A stretch of DNA of 64,000 nucleotides from Ridgeia piscesae (Eukaryota; Annelida; Polychaeta; Sabellida; Siboglinidae): assembly GCA_025642075.2 (NCBI GenBank), contig JAODUO010000078.1, positions 587,501-651,500 of the forward strand. Reading direction: 5' to 3'. This document shows, in pieces, positions 1-12,867 of the stretch. The notes beneath the pieces are model-generated. The model worked only from the letters and a program-made list of their open reading frames with translations, had not been told where the DNA came from and did no database searches. Made by a program: the position numbers and the translations under genes. How positions within the stretch are numbered: position 1 is the first letter of the stretch; each line of letters opens with the position of its first letter.

Positions 1-421
1 CTGGTAGTGACAGGACTGGTAGTGACAGGACTGGTAGTGACAGGACTGGTAGTGACAGGACTGGTAGTGACAGGACTGGTAGTGACAGGACTGGTAGTGA
101 CAGGACTGGTTACTGAGTGACAGGACTGGTTACTGAGTGACAGGACTGGTTACTGAGTGACAGGACTGGTTACTGAGTGACAGGACTGGTTACTGAGTGA
201 CAGGACTGGTTACTGAGTGACAGGACTGGTTACTGAGTGACAGGACTGGTTACTGAGTGACAGGACTGGTTACTGAGTGACAGGACTGGTTACTGAGTGA
301 CAGGACTGGTTACTGAGTGACAGGACTGGTAGTGACAGGACTGGTAGTGACAGGACTGGTAGTGACAGGACTGGTTTAAGTGACAGGACTGGTAGTGACA
401 GGACTGGTAGTGACAGGACTA
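1..421. repeat. Minisatellite, 15-bp and 20-bp units
   Basis: Seven copies of CTGGTAGTGACAGGA are followed by eleven copies of the longer form CTGGTTACTGAGTGACAGGA, then the 15-bp form again with one 18-bp variant. The array is cut by the window edge. Confidence 0.97.
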
Positions 422-429
422 GTTGGACA

Positions 430-1766
430 CAATGACGGAAGTTACTTCACAAGTTCCTGAGTCAGAAAGTTATCCCTGCTGGATCCGGAGGGAGGAGGCT
501 GATTGTGGCGAGTTTAGAGGGGAAATGGTGTAGCTACTAGCTACCAATTCTGGTGTTCTCCGGTCACCAAGGCTGTCTCCCAGGGTCATCAGCTACCATC
601 AGGTAGCACAGGTGAGGTGCTGGTACAGGTCATCAGGTTGACACCTGGCTGCTGGGATAGCGTGGGTTATTTTTTCATAAGTAATATGAATTTCTGCATT
701 ACAAAGGGTGGGATGTGAATGGTAGAAGAGACGGTGAGTGAAGTCTGTAGATGTTGACAATAGTGCGTTAGACATTTGCATAGATCTGTGTGAACCAACT
801 ATGGTGATGTGTGAGAAATAATGTGAATAATAAGAATGCTATTAGTTCTCTGAATGTGACAAATCCAGTCATGTATTATGCATCAGACACCTGTGTAGAT
901 GTCACCGATGCCGTCGGTGTTTGAATGAATAGGATTGTGATGTGATCAGACTTAACAAGACTTCTGTCAGGGTAAAACATGGCAGATGGACACCATTGGT
1001 TAAGAGTTGAACTATTTCTTGGAGCCATGAACAACATGTCCATTCTTTTAAATATCCACAGTAGTAACATTGAGATAGGCAGTAATTACTGGTGGATGTT
1101 AAATTTCTCTTCTCAGTTACCCCATAGAAGCAAAACTGCCACAAACCAGTAGTTTGGAGGAGATAGGCCAAACCACCATAACTTGAATCTGACACCTTCA
1201 GCAGCTGAAGCCCCTTGAGCCTGTTGTTTACCATTTGGGACTGTGGGGTAATTATTGTGCAAGTAGCTCACTTACTGCAGGATGTTGATTGTGTCGGACT
1301 TGTCAGATTAAGTTAATTGATCACTAACCAGACTTTGCAAGATCACAGTGACTTGGCCTCATATTTGTAGTGTATGATGGTAACCACTTACAACTTGTTT
1401 TGCTTTCTAGCACTCCAGGTAGCTGTCTGGAACCAGGGACTACGTGTTTGTCATTATTATAACTGCAATACTGTTGTGTCATTGTTACAATGCACATTGT
1501 CGAGATGGGCATTTTATAAATTATCGTTTTAAAGTGAGCTTTTTGAGGATGGCTATAATACCCTCTTTTTCCAGTTACTTCCGTACTGGTATACAGTTTA
1601 GAATCTCTATGTTCACATACTGGAGATCCCAATTGTACACATGATATTTGTATTGTATTTTTTACAAACAAATTAATAATTATTTTAAATGCTTATTCAA
1701 TTTTTTCATGACCTATTTTTTTTTTATTACCCACTGATTTTGTTTTACTTGTACCCCATAATTGCT
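430..1766. other. No gene recognised
   Basis: Unique-looking DNA with short open frames that show no recognisable domain, codon bias or splice structure. Confidence 0.5.
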
Positions 1767-1900
1767 TTAATTGTATTTGATGTATTATAATGTTTTCGTT
1801 TTTAATTGTATTTTATGTAGTATAATTTTGTTGTTGTATTTTATGTATTACATGTTTTTATTGTATTTTATGTATTATCATTTTTAATTATTTTTGTAAA
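1767..1900. repeat. Degenerate AT-rich repeat
   Basis: The motif TTGTATTTTATGTATTA recurs about four times at 30-35 bp spacing with substitutions. Confidence 0.6.
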
Positions 1901-1998
1901 AAAAAATTATCTTATGTATACATATGGACTTTTTGTACGACATAAACATTATATAATATATGACCAGAGTGTTACATGAGGTACAGTATCCGTAATAT

Positions 1999-2552
1999 AG
2001 ATCAGAAGGGTAGAGGGTAGGGAGGGGTAGAGGGTAGAGGTAGGGGTAGAGGGTGGGGTAGAGGGTAGAGGGTAGAGGGTAGGGGTAGGGTAGTGGGGTA
2101 GAGGGTAGGGGTAGGGGTGGGGTAGGGGTAGGGGGTAGAGGGTAGGGGGGTAGGGGTAGGGTAGGGGTAGGGGGGTGGAGGGTGGAGGGTGGGGGTGGGG
2201 GTAGGGGTAGGGGGGGGTAGGGGTAGAGGGTAGGGGTAGTAGGGGTAGGGGTAGGGGGTAGGGGTAGGGGGTAGGGGGTAGAGGGTAGGGTGGGGTAGGA
2301 GGGTGGAGGGTGGGGTGGGTAGGGTCGGGGGTGGGGTAGGGGGTAGGGGGTAGAGGGTAGGGGGTAGGGGGTAGGGGGTAGAGGGTAGGGGTAGGGGTAG
2401 AGGGTAGGGGGTAGGGGTAGGGGGTAGGGGGTAGGGGGTAGGGGGGTAGGGGGTAGGGGGTAGGGGGTAGGGAGGGTGGGGTGGGGTGGGGGGGGTAGGG
2501 GGTAGGGGTAGGGGGTAGAGGGTAGGGGTAGGGGGTGGGGGGTAGAGGGTAG
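1999..2552. repeat. G-rich (TAGGGG / TAGAGGG) array
   Basis: About 550 bp made almost wholly of GGG or GGGG runs separated by TA, TAGA or GT, with all G on the + strand. It could form many G-quadruplexes. Units vary between GGGGTA, GGGGGTA and GAGGGTA. It is not a TTAGGG telomere repeat. Confidence 0.95.
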
Positions 2553-3425
2553 CAGCAAGAAAGTGGTTATGGGTGATACTGAGGTGGTTTGCTTCCTAGT
2601 CATGTACTGAGTACAAGAGTAGAAGTGTGATTAATAAGCAGCCCTTACACATGTGTAAATATATAACATGTTTATGAGATTCCAACAGTTGTGTAGTGTT
2701 GTATTATTATGTTGGCGGCCAGGAGACTGACTCACTAAGATAAGGAGATCTTAAGGAAAATCCGTTGTTAAATTTAATAAATTTTCAAAACGCATTGCCA
2801 TATTACGTTGGACACTATTTTCCATGTGACACCAGCGACAGTGTCCCACCGACACGTCATGGTTGTGACAGTTTTCAGGTAGTCAAGATCATTGTTAAGT
2901 ATCAAAAATTGATTTTTGGAGCAGTATTAACTTTAAAGATCAAAATCTGGCTTAAGAGCTCTTAACAACGTTTAAGAGAAATAGTCCTCTGGTCTCTGGC
3001 TGCAGTGGCCAGGTGGTGGGTGGTCCAGGGCCTGGGGGGATTCACTCACTGCAGTCACACAGACCTGACCCAAGACAAGATGGGACTGCATGTATAGGTC
3101 TAATCTCTGCTCACTGACTGAATCCTGATTAGAAGGCTGATAGCACTTGAGGGGGAGGGGTTGATAGCATTGAGCAGGGGGAGGGTGGCAGTGGGGTGCT
3201 GCTAGACAGTTTGTACTGAGTCCACTCCCCCCACCCCCTACACAATTGGTGGATGTGGTTAGGTAAAAACTAGTGGTGTTTACATCGGCTCTGGTGTCTG
3301 TGACACATCTAGATTGTCAATGGTGGTCTTATGTAAGAGGACACTGGAATGTCATTCACTGTCTCCCCTCTTATTTGTTTTGTTGTCAGTTTTCATTTGT
3401 TTTTTTCTGTCTTTCATCTGGGAAG
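2553..3425. other. No gene recognised
   Basis: Unique sequence between two arrays; no domain, RNA gene or element recognised. Confidence 0.5.
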
Positions 3426-6239
3426 TTGCCAGTTGTAGGGACTCTCTGGTGATGGAGTCAGCTGTAGGGACTCTCTGGTGATGGAGCCAGTTGTAGGGAC
3501 TCTCTGGTGATGGAGTCAGCTATAGGGACTCTCTGGTGATGGAGTCAGCTGTAGGAACTCTCTGTTGATGGAACCAGTTGTAGGGACTCTCTGGTGATGG
3601 AGTCAGCTGTAGGGACTCTCTGGTGATGGAGCCAGCTGTAGGGACTCTCTGGTGATGGAGTCAGCTGTAGAGACTCTCTGGTGATGGAGTCAGCTGTAGG
3701 GACGCTCTGGTGATGGAGTCAGCTGTAGGGACTCTCTGGTGATGGAGTCAGCTATAGGGACTCTCTGGTGATGGAGTCAGCTGTAGGGACTCTCTGTTGA
3801 TGGAGCCAGTTGTAGGGACTCTCTGGTGATGGAGTCAGCTGTAGGGACACTCTGGTGATGGAGTCAGCTGTAGGGACTCTCTGGTGATGGAGTCAACTGT
3901 AGGGACTCTCTGTTGATGGAGTCAGCTGTAGGGACTCTCTGGTGATGGAGCCAGTTGTAGGGACTCTCTGGTGATGGAGTCAGCTGTAGGGACTCTCTCT
4001 TGATGGAGCCAGTTGTAGGGACTCTCTGGTGATGGAGCCAGTTGTAGGGACTCTCTGGTGATGGAGTCGGCTGTAGGGGCTCTCTGTTGATGGAGTCAAC
4101 TGTAGGGACTCTCTGTTGATGGAGCCAGCTGTAGGGACTCTCTGTTGATGGAGCCCGCTGTAGGGACTCTCTGGTGATTGAGTCAGCTATAGGGACTCTC
4201 TGTTGATGGAGTCAACTGTAGGGACTCTCTGTTGATGGAGTCAGCTGTAGGGACTCTCTGGTGATTGAGTCAGCTATAGGGACTCTCTGGTGATGGAGTC
4301 AGCTGTAGGGACTCTCTGGTGATGGAGCCAGCTGTAGGGACTCTCTGGTGATGGAGCCAGCTGTAGGGACTCTCTGTTGATGGAGTCAGCTGTAGGGACT
4401 CTCTGTTGATGGAGTCAACTGTAGGGACTCTGGTGATGGAGCCAGCTGTAGGGACTCTCTGGTGATGGAGTCAGCTGTAGGGACTCTCTGGTGATGCAGC
4501 CAGTTGTAGGGACTCTCTGGTGATGGAGTCAGCTATACGGACTCTCTGTTGATGGAGTCAGCTGTAGGGACTCTCTGGTGATGGAGCCAGCTGTAGGGAC
4601 TCTCTGGTGATGGAGTCAGCTGTAGGGACTCTCTGGTGATGGAGCCAGCTGTAGGGACTCTCTGTTGATGGAGTCAACTGTAGGGACTCTCTGGTGATGG
4701 ATTCAGCTGTAGGGACTCTCTGGTGATGGAGTCAGCTGTAGGGACGCTCTGGTGATGGAGTCAGCTGTAGGGACTCTGGTGATTGAGTCAGCTGTAGGGA
4801 CTCTCTGGTGATGGAGTCAGTTGTAGGGACTCTCTGGTGATGGAGTCAGCTGTAGGGACTCTCTGGTGATGAGTCAGCTGTAGGGACTCTCTGGTGATGG
4901 AGTCAGCTGTAGGGACTCTCTGGTGATGGAGTCAGCTGTAGGGACTCTCTGGTGATTGAGTCAGCTGTAGGGACGCTCTGGTGATTGAGTCAGCTGTAGG
5001 GATGCTCTGGTGATTGAGTCAGCTGTAGGGACTCTCTGGTGATTGAGTCAGCTGTAGGGACTCTCTGGTGATTGAGTCAGTTGTAGGGACTCTCTGGTGA
5101 TGGAGTCAGCTGTAGGGACTCTCTGGTGATTGAGTCAGCTGTAGGGACTCTCTGGTGATGGAGTCAGCTGTAGGGACTCTCTGGTGGTGGAGTCAGCTGT
5201 AGGGACTCTCTGGTGATGGAGTCAGCTGTAGGGACTCTCTGGTGGTGGAGTCAGCTGTAGGGACGCTCTGGTGATTGAGTCAGCTGTAGGGACTCTCTGG
5301 TGATTGAGTCAGCTGTAGGGACTCTCTGGTGATGGAGTCAGCTGTAGGGACTCTCTGGTGATGGAGTCAGCTGTAGGGACTCTCTGGTGATGGAGTCAGC
5401 TGTAGGGACTCTCTGGTGATGGAGTCAGCTGTAGGGACTCTCTGGTGATGGAGTCAGCTGTAGGGACGCTCTGGTGATGGAGTCAGCTGTAGAGACTCTC
5501 TGGTGATGGAGTCAGTTGTAGAGACTCTCTGGTGATGGAGTCAGCTGTAGAGACTCTCTGGTGATGGAGTCAGCTGTAGGGACTCTCTGGTGATGGAGTC
5601 AGCTGTAGGGACTCTCTGGTGATGGAGTCAGCTGTAGGGACTCTCTGGTGATGGAGTCAGCTGTAGGGACTCTCTGGTGATGGAGTCAGCTGTAGGGACT
5701 CTCTGGTGATGGAGTCAGCTGTAGGGACTCTCTGGTGATGGAGTCAGCTGTAGGGACTCTCTGGTGATGGAGTCAGCTGTAGGGACGCTCTGGTGATGGA
5801 GTCAGCTGTAGGGACTCTCTGGTGATTGAGTCAGCTGTAGGGACTCTCTGGTGATGGAGTCAGCTGTAGGGACTCTCTGGTGATGGAGTCAGCTGTAGGG
5901 ACTCTCTGGTGATGGAGTCAGCTGTAGGGACTCTCTGGTGATGGAGTCAGCTGTAGGGACTCTCTGGTGATGGAGTCAGCTGTAGGGACTCTCTGGTGAT
6001 GGAGTCAGCTGTAGGGACCTCTGGTGATGGAGTCAGCTGTAGGGACTCTCTGGTGATGGAGTCAGTTGTAGAGACTCTCTGGTGATGGAGTCAGCTGTAG
6101 GGACTCTCTGGTGATGGAGTCAGCTGTAGGGACGCTCTGGTGATGGAGTCAGCTGTAGGGACTCTCTGGTGATGGAGTCAGCTGTAGGGACGCTCTGGTG
6201 ATGGAGTCAGCTGTAGAGACTCTCTGGTGATGGAGTCAG
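3426..6239. repeat. 29-bp minisatellite, about 97 copies
   Basis: The unit is built on GTAGGGACTCTCTGGTGATG followed by GAGTCAGCT. Variants (gtTgatgg, gaGCcag, gatTgag, gacGctc) are mixed on the left and become rarer toward the right, where long runs are nearly identical. Stops in the unit prevent a long open frame. Confidence 0.97.
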
Positions 6240-6340
6240 GTTTTTGGGTTTGATTTGTGATAACTTGTTTCTGTGGATTTAGTTCTGTGCCAGGGTCTTG
6301 TCTGGATTCCTTCTGCTAATGGAAAGAAAGAGAGCAAAAT

Positions 6341-6798
6341 AGTGTGAGAGAGAGGGGGGAGTTGGGAGGGAATTTGAAGGAGGGATGGATGGAATGGTAG
6401 AGAGAGGAACGGAGAAGGGATATAAAGATTATATGGAGAAAGAAAGGGAAAAGTGGTGCGATGGAAGAGAAAAAGGAAAACAGAGGAGAGAGGTGGGAAG
6501 ACAAGGATGGAGTGTGGGTGTGCAGGCAGGAGCCATGGAGCGAGGGATGACGGGAGGGAAAGCAACGGATAAGGAAAGATATGAACACAGATAGGGTGGG
6601 GAAAGTTGGAAATGGACAGGAGGGACACATGAGTGAGAGGATATCAGGGAAAAACATGGGAAAAGAAGTGTGGGGAGGGAAACGCATTGGAAGGTTAGAG
6701 GGAGGGGAAGTGGGAGGGAAACAAAAGTTGGGAAGAGAGAGGGAGGGAGGGAGGGAGGGAGGGAGGGAGGAGAGGGAGGGGGGAGGGAGGGAGGGAGG

Positions 6799-6807
<9 letters not shown>
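6341..6807. repeat. Homopurine-rich GA/GGGA tract
   Basis: The + strand is dominated by G and A, with (GGGA) runs from about 6740 to 6800. Such tracts can form triplex DNA. Open frames through it are compositional only. Confidence 0.85.
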
Positions 6808-6846
<39 letters not shown>

Positions 6847-6889
6847 GAGAGAGACAGACAGACAGAGAGACAGACAGACAGACAGACAT

Positions 6890-6968
<79 letters not shown>
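6808..6968. repeat. (GACA)n microsatellite
   Basis: About 160 bp of GACA tetramers with a few GAGA and CATA interruptions. Confidence 0.97.
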
Positions 6969-7957
6969 GAGTGACAGGGAGAGGGAGAGAAAAAGGAAAG
7001 GCAGAAGAGTAGGGCAGCACAGATAGGGAAATGACCAAACGGAAGACACAAAACTCAAGGCGGGATTCCGGGCAGTTATCTGTCTCTCAGCAAGAAACCA
7101 CCCAGCCAGATTGACAAATAATTTCATTGAAAGACAACTCACGTGTGAAAGTATTTCTGAGAGATCTGTCTCTCCGAATCGTCTCCGTTACATAACCATC
7201 CCAGCTGTAGTGGCGGGTTATATATGTGGCAACGTGAAGGCCAGCCCTGGGGGCTTACATGGAACGGGAATATGATGTAAACGAACAATAACCTCAGCTG
7301 TAAATGTCATGTCCCGGAGTTCTCAGCTGCACTAGACGTGTAGTGGGAACTGTGTAAGAGATAGGGTCTACAAAAACTAAGTGTGCATCATTCTGTGCTA
7401 ATTGTTATCAGTTTTTGGTGTACTTTGTAGACTGGCATTTGAATAGGAAAATGGTTTTGAAGGCTACCAACACGCTGGGGTGTCATTTGCTCAGGGTTTG
7501 TTGTGGTACTATGTAATGTACCCCAGGCCAGATAATACACTTTGTACATACAGTACAATGTACATGTATGTACACATATTTAGGGTCCAGCAGTAAGCAG
7601 TGATTGTGCTCACACTGCTTGAATCTCCCCCCCCCAAACGGGAAGCAGCACTAGCAGTGCATAGCGGGTACATACTCCTGCCATTGGGAGCTAGACCCAA
7701 CTGAGTAGGGAGAGAGATCACCACCCATGTGGGAGGCTACTTCCCATTGTGTTTGAGACTCGCCTCAAACACCCATGCCATGCCATGTGAGATGAGTGAA
7801 AATGCCTAAGTCCAAAACGACGCCAGGTGAAATCGAACTGCAGTGTCCACTCACTCAACAACCCATCTCTCTACCTGTGACTACTGCTTCATGATAACCA
7901 GTTCAGTTTAAACACCACTTTAAGTGATAGACACATTAATGATAATGTCTCTGAGTC
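6969..7957. other. No gene recognised
   Basis: Unique sequence apart from the possible inverted SINE at 7600-7870 and a C run near 7627. Confidence 0.5.
7600..7870 (-). mobile_element. Possible SINE-like element on the - strand
   Basis: Read on the - strand, the segment has GTAGAGAGATGG and a B-box-like CAGTTCGATTTC at its start, and ends in a C/G homopolymer next to GCAGTGTGAGCAC. The pattern suggests a tRNA-derived repeat. There is no second copy in the window and no clear target duplication. Confidence 0.27.
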
Positions 7958-9664
7958 TGCCACTCACTCCAGTCTGTCCTCAGTGAGTCTTTCATTCACT
8001 CCAGTCTGTCCTCAGTGAGTCTCATTCACCCCAGTCTGTTCTCAGTGAGCCTGCCACTCACCCCAGTCTGTTCTCAGTGAGCCTGTCATTCACTCCAGTT
8101 TGTCCTCAGTGAGCCTGCCACTCACTCCAGTCTGTCCTCAGTGGGCCTGCCACTAACTACAGCCTGTTCTCGGTGAGTCTTTCATTCACTCCAGTCTGTC
8201 CTCAGTGAGTCTTTCATTCACTCCAGTCTGTCCTCAGTGAATCTCATTCACTCCAGTCTGTTCGCAGTGAGCCTGCCACTCACCCCAGTCTGTTCTCAGT
8301 GAGCCTTCCACTCACTCCAGTCTGTCCTCAGTGAGCCTGCCACTCATTCCATTCTGTCCTCAGTGGGCCTTCCACTCACTCCAGTTTGTCCTCAGTGAGC
8401 CTTCCACTCACTCCAGTTTGTCCTCAGTGAGCCTGCCACTCACTCCAGTCTGTCCTCAGTGGGCCTTCCACTCACTCCAGTTTGTCCTCAGTGAGCCTTC
8501 CACTCACTCCAGTTTGTCCTCAGTGAGCCTGCCACTCACACCAGTCTGTCCTCAGTGAGCCTGCCACTCACTCCATTCTGTCCTCAGTGGGCCTGCCACT
8601 CACTCCAGTCTGTTCTCAGTGAGCCTGTCACTCACACCAGTCTGTCCTCAGTGAGCCTGCCACTCACTCCAGTCTGTCCTCAGTGAGCCTGCCACTCACT
8701 CCAGTCTGTCCTCAGTGAGCCTGCCACTCACTCCAGTCTGTCCTCAGTGAGCCTGCCACTCACTCCAGTCTGTCCTCAGTGAGCCTGCCACTCACTCCAT
8801 TCTGTCCTCAGTGAGCCTGCCACTCACTCCAGTCTGTCCTCAGTGAGCCTGTCACTCACACCAGTCTGTCCTCAGTGAGCCTGCCACTCATTCCATTCTG
8901 TCCTCGGTGAGCCTGCCACTCACTCCATTCTGTCCTCAGTGGGCCTGTCACTCACTTCAGCCTGTCCTCAGTGAGCCTGTCACTCACTCCAGTATGTCCT
9001 TAGTGAGCCTGTCACTCACTCCAGTATGTCCTTAGTGAGCTTTCACTCACTCCAGTTTGTCATCAGTGAGCCTGCCACTCACTTCAGCCTGTCCTCAGTG
9101 AGCCTGCCATTCACTCCAGTTTGTCCACAGTGGGCCTGCCATTCACTCCACTATGTCCTCAGTGAGCCTGCCATTCACTCCGTTCTGTCCTTAGTGGGCC
9201 TGCCACTCACTCCAGTCTGTCCTCAGTGGGCCTGCCACTCATTCCAGTCTGTCCTCAGTGAGCCTGCCATTCACTCCAGTCTGTCCTCAGTGAGCCTGCC
9301 ACTCATTCCAGTCTGTCCTCAGTGAGCCTGCCACTCACTCCAGTCTGTCCTCAGTGGGCCTGCCACTCACTCCAGCCTGTCCTCAGTGAGCCTGCCATTC
9401 ACTCCAGTCTGCCCTCAGTGGGCCTGCCACTCACTCCAGTCTGTCCTCAGTGGGCCTGCCACTCACTGCAGTCTGTCCTCAGTGGGCCTGCCATTCACTG
9501 CAGTCTGTCCTCAGTGGGCCTGCCATTCACTCCAGTCTGTCCTCAGTGGGCCTGCCACTCACTCCAGTATGTCCTCAATGGGCCTGCCATTCACTGCAGT
9601 CTGTCCTCAGTGGGCCTGCCATTCACTGCAGTCTGTCCTCAGTGGGCCTGCCACTCACCCCAGT
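7958..9664. repeat. 32-bp minisatellite, about 53 copies
   Basis: The unit core is CAGTCTGTCCTCAGTGAGCC plus TGCCACTCACTC. As 32 is not a multiple of three, the long frame through it cycles every 96 bp through three translations, which is not how a protein repeat behaves. Variants such as GTGGGCC and CATTCACT dominate toward the right. Confidence 0.97.
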
Positions 9665-11251
9665 CAGTTAACCCTGTTTTAGTGGCACCACTCACAGTAT
9701 GGATAATGTTACATTTAATTTTACAATTGCCACTTGAGAAATGTTAAACATTTGCGTCAGATGAGGTTTCCATTCCGCAGTGAAAGCAGATACAGAAAGT
9801 TTCCGGACGGTCGACTTTAATTATGCTACACATGTTCATAATTGCATTTTTGACCTGAATGATACCTGTATTGGCTCTTGTAGTTGAAGTACCCCGGAAA
9901 GTGAGCTGTTGACCCTATCCCTCTTTTCCCCACTCAGAGGTACAGGGCAAAGTATGTACTTCCTCCCAGCTGGAGGGTGTTAGGAGAACACTTGGGCAGA
10001 ATCATGACTTGTCAACTTAAGATGATGCAATTAGATATGCACAAGTAGCTGGTGTCATACACAGAGAGGGCAGACAAAGTCATACTCATTACCCTACCCG
10101 AACCCCCAGGGTGAGTGGTGCTACACAAGTGACCACTTTCATTCTCAGTAGAGCTTATGGACCCCTAAATTATGGTCAGTGCAGTTGCACTGTAAGTTCC
10201 AGGAATTAATAGCTTGAGGTTGTGACAGAAGCAATGAGCCTACTAGAGTCATGGTGGTGTGGTGTATACAAGTGTGGGTCTGGCAGGTTAATGACAGGTC
10301 CCAATAACACAGCATGTACTGACATTCACAGGTGCTCCATTTCTTCTTGTATCTTTTTAACAATTACATAGTTTAACGTGTTACTTTACTGTTGTTAGTG
10401 GTATAAAGTTTCATTCAGTCATTCAATAATAAGCATTTTATTAATTGTACAGCTTATGCTAACAGTGATAGCTTTGATAATTTGCAATGAATTATGATGA
10501 TTACAAAGATTTGTTTATGGTTGATATACAATTTAGAGATTAGTATTTTGGGTTTGATCATTTTAGCTGAAGACAGTAGTGTTGAATTATCAGTTAGAAT
10601 ATGGATGACATCTAGGATTAATAATAACATTTGTAATACTAGCTATGGTTGCAAATGTGATGAGTCTTTAAAAGTAAGTTAGATGTTTTGATTTAACAAT
10701 AGGGTTTAATTTGTGTTATTGGAATGAAAATGACAGTGATTCATTGAAAGCACAGACACATTCCTTACAATCCACCCTGGTCTTTGGTCACTGGTCAGTC
10801 ACTGTCACTGAAGATGACCATGAACTGGTGTCTGAAGTCGGTCAGTGAGTGGTCATTGATGCCACCCAAGACTAGCAAGTTTAACATGTGTTATCTTCGC
10901 CTGATGGGCAGTCATGTCCAAGCTTATCTGTACTACTTGATTGTTATCGATTAGATTGTTATCTGTTGGTGTTGGAAGCATTTCACCTCTAAAACTCTCC
11001 CAAGTTGATTTAGCACGTACTGAATCACATTCATTGGTGTGAACAGCCTCTTGTGACGTCATTTTAATGAAATATAGAGTATATTTGTTGAAGTTGTTAC
11101 ACTTATTTATTTGGTTCATAAGATCAAGGAGACGAGACAACGTATTCAAACTGCTGCAGTATATTAAGGCTGAGAAAACTTGACAATGTTTCATATTTTT
11201 GTTTCATTTATATTTAAATATAAATGTATGAAGACTGAAAGCTATATTCTG

Positions 11252-11253
<2 letters not shown>
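9665..11253. other. No gene recognised
   Basis: Unique, partly AT-rich sequence. No exon with collagen content and no mobile element recognised. Confidence 0.5.
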
Positions 11254-11316
<63 letters not shown>

Positions 11317-11317
11317 C

Positions 11318-11362
<45 letters not shown>

Positions 11363-11397
11363 TATATATATATATATACTATATTTAATATGTATAT

Positions 11398-11428
<31 letters not shown>

Positions 11429-11456
11429 CACATTAAATATATGTATATATATATTT
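11254..11456. repeat. (AT)n / (ACATAT)n microsatellite
   Basis: Alternating AT with an inner block of TACATA hexamers. Confidence 0.97.
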
Positions 11457-12055
11457 CTTATATTAATGAATTAGTAAATACATATTAGAACTCTAAAACA
11501 AAATATTTCTTTGGCAGTAAACAAATGGGGAAATGTATATCTTTTCATTTTAGTTTGGGGATAACATCCAAAATGTACAGAAAGCACGATTGCACTGATT
11601 TGGATTTCTCTGCACTTGTGTACAATATACCCTCCTGTCTCACTTACCCCATGTGTGACTTACCCCTTGTATTCCTACTGATCAGTATTTCTTTGTCATT
11701 AGCAACACTAGTTGTCCACAGCACAGGAAGTGAAATGACAATTTGAAGGAGTTTGTCAGTCAATACTTTGGCGGAGTGATAAGATCGCTTTTATCTTCCT
11801 CGGCACAATTAGCGATCGATCTGTTTTGATAGAAGCTGTCATGTCCAATGTATCCTGTTGCTCTGGCACAGATCAAGGGGTATCACTTTCCTGTTTAATC
11901 CACCCTCTTCTGGTACCACTCTGTCTGTGGAAACTCCCCCTTCCTGTTGGGTTGGCATCTAATCTCTGTCTGTCTGTCTACCCCATATGAAATAGGCTGG
12001 TTGCGTGTTCTAATTGAGCAAATGATGTGTCATAAGAGAACTTTGATTGTAACAT
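11457..12055. other. No gene recognised
   Basis: Unique sequence with no recognisable feature. Confidence 0.5.
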
Positions 12056-12867
12056 GATAGAGCAGTTGATAGAAGCAGTGGATAGAAGCAGGGGATAGAA
12101 GCAGGGGATAGAGCAAGGGATAGAAGCAATGGATAGAGCAGGGGATAGAAGCAATGGGTAGAGCAAGGAATATAAGTAATGGATAGAGCAGGGGATAGAA
12201 GCAATGGATAGAGCAAGGGTTAGAAGCAATTGATAGAGCAGGGGATAGAAGCAATGGATAGAGCAAGGAATAGAAGCAATGGATAGAGCAGGGGCTAGAA
12301 GCAATGGATAGAAGCAGGGGATAGAAGCAGGGGATAGAGCAGGGGATAGAGCAGGGGATAGAAGCAGGGGACAGAGCCAGGGAGGGGATAAGAGCAGGGG
12401 ATAGAAGCAGGGGATAGAAGCAATGGATAGAACAGGGGATAGAAGCAATGGATAGAAGCAGGGGATAGAAGCAATGGATAGAGCAAGGAATAGAAGCAAT
12501 GGATAGAGCAAGGAATAGAAGCAATGGATAGAGCAGGGGATAGAAGCAATGGATAGAAGCAGGGGATAGAAGCAGGGGATAGAAGTAGGGGATAAGAGCA
12601 GGGGATAGAAGCAGGGGATAGAAGCAAGGGATAGAAGCAATGGATAGAGCAGGGGATAGAAGCAATGGATAGAGCAAGGAATAGAAGCAATGGATAGTGC
12701 AAGGGATAGAAGCAATGGATAGAGCAAGGAATAGAAGCAATGGATAGAAGCAGGGGATAGAAGCAGGGGATAGAAGCAGGGGATAAGAGCAGGGGATAGA
12801 AGCAGGGGATAGAAGTCATAGAACAGGGGATAGAAGCAGGGGATAGAGCAGGGGATAGAGCAAAAAG
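12056..12867. repeat. 13- to 15-bp minisatellite
   Basis: Units GATAGAAGCAGGG, GATAGAAGCAATG and GATAGAGCAGGG are mixed over about 810 bp. On the - strand all frames stay open because the unit lacks stops, giving low-complexity Ser-Leu-Leu readings that are not genes. Confidence 0.97.

Noticed and set aside
1884..2603. A proline-rich protein on the - strand
   Set aside because: It is the translation of the G-rich simple repeat only.
11978..12740. Ser-Leu-Leu repeat proteins on the - strand
   Set aside because: They are translations of a 13- to 15-bp minisatellite in all three frames.
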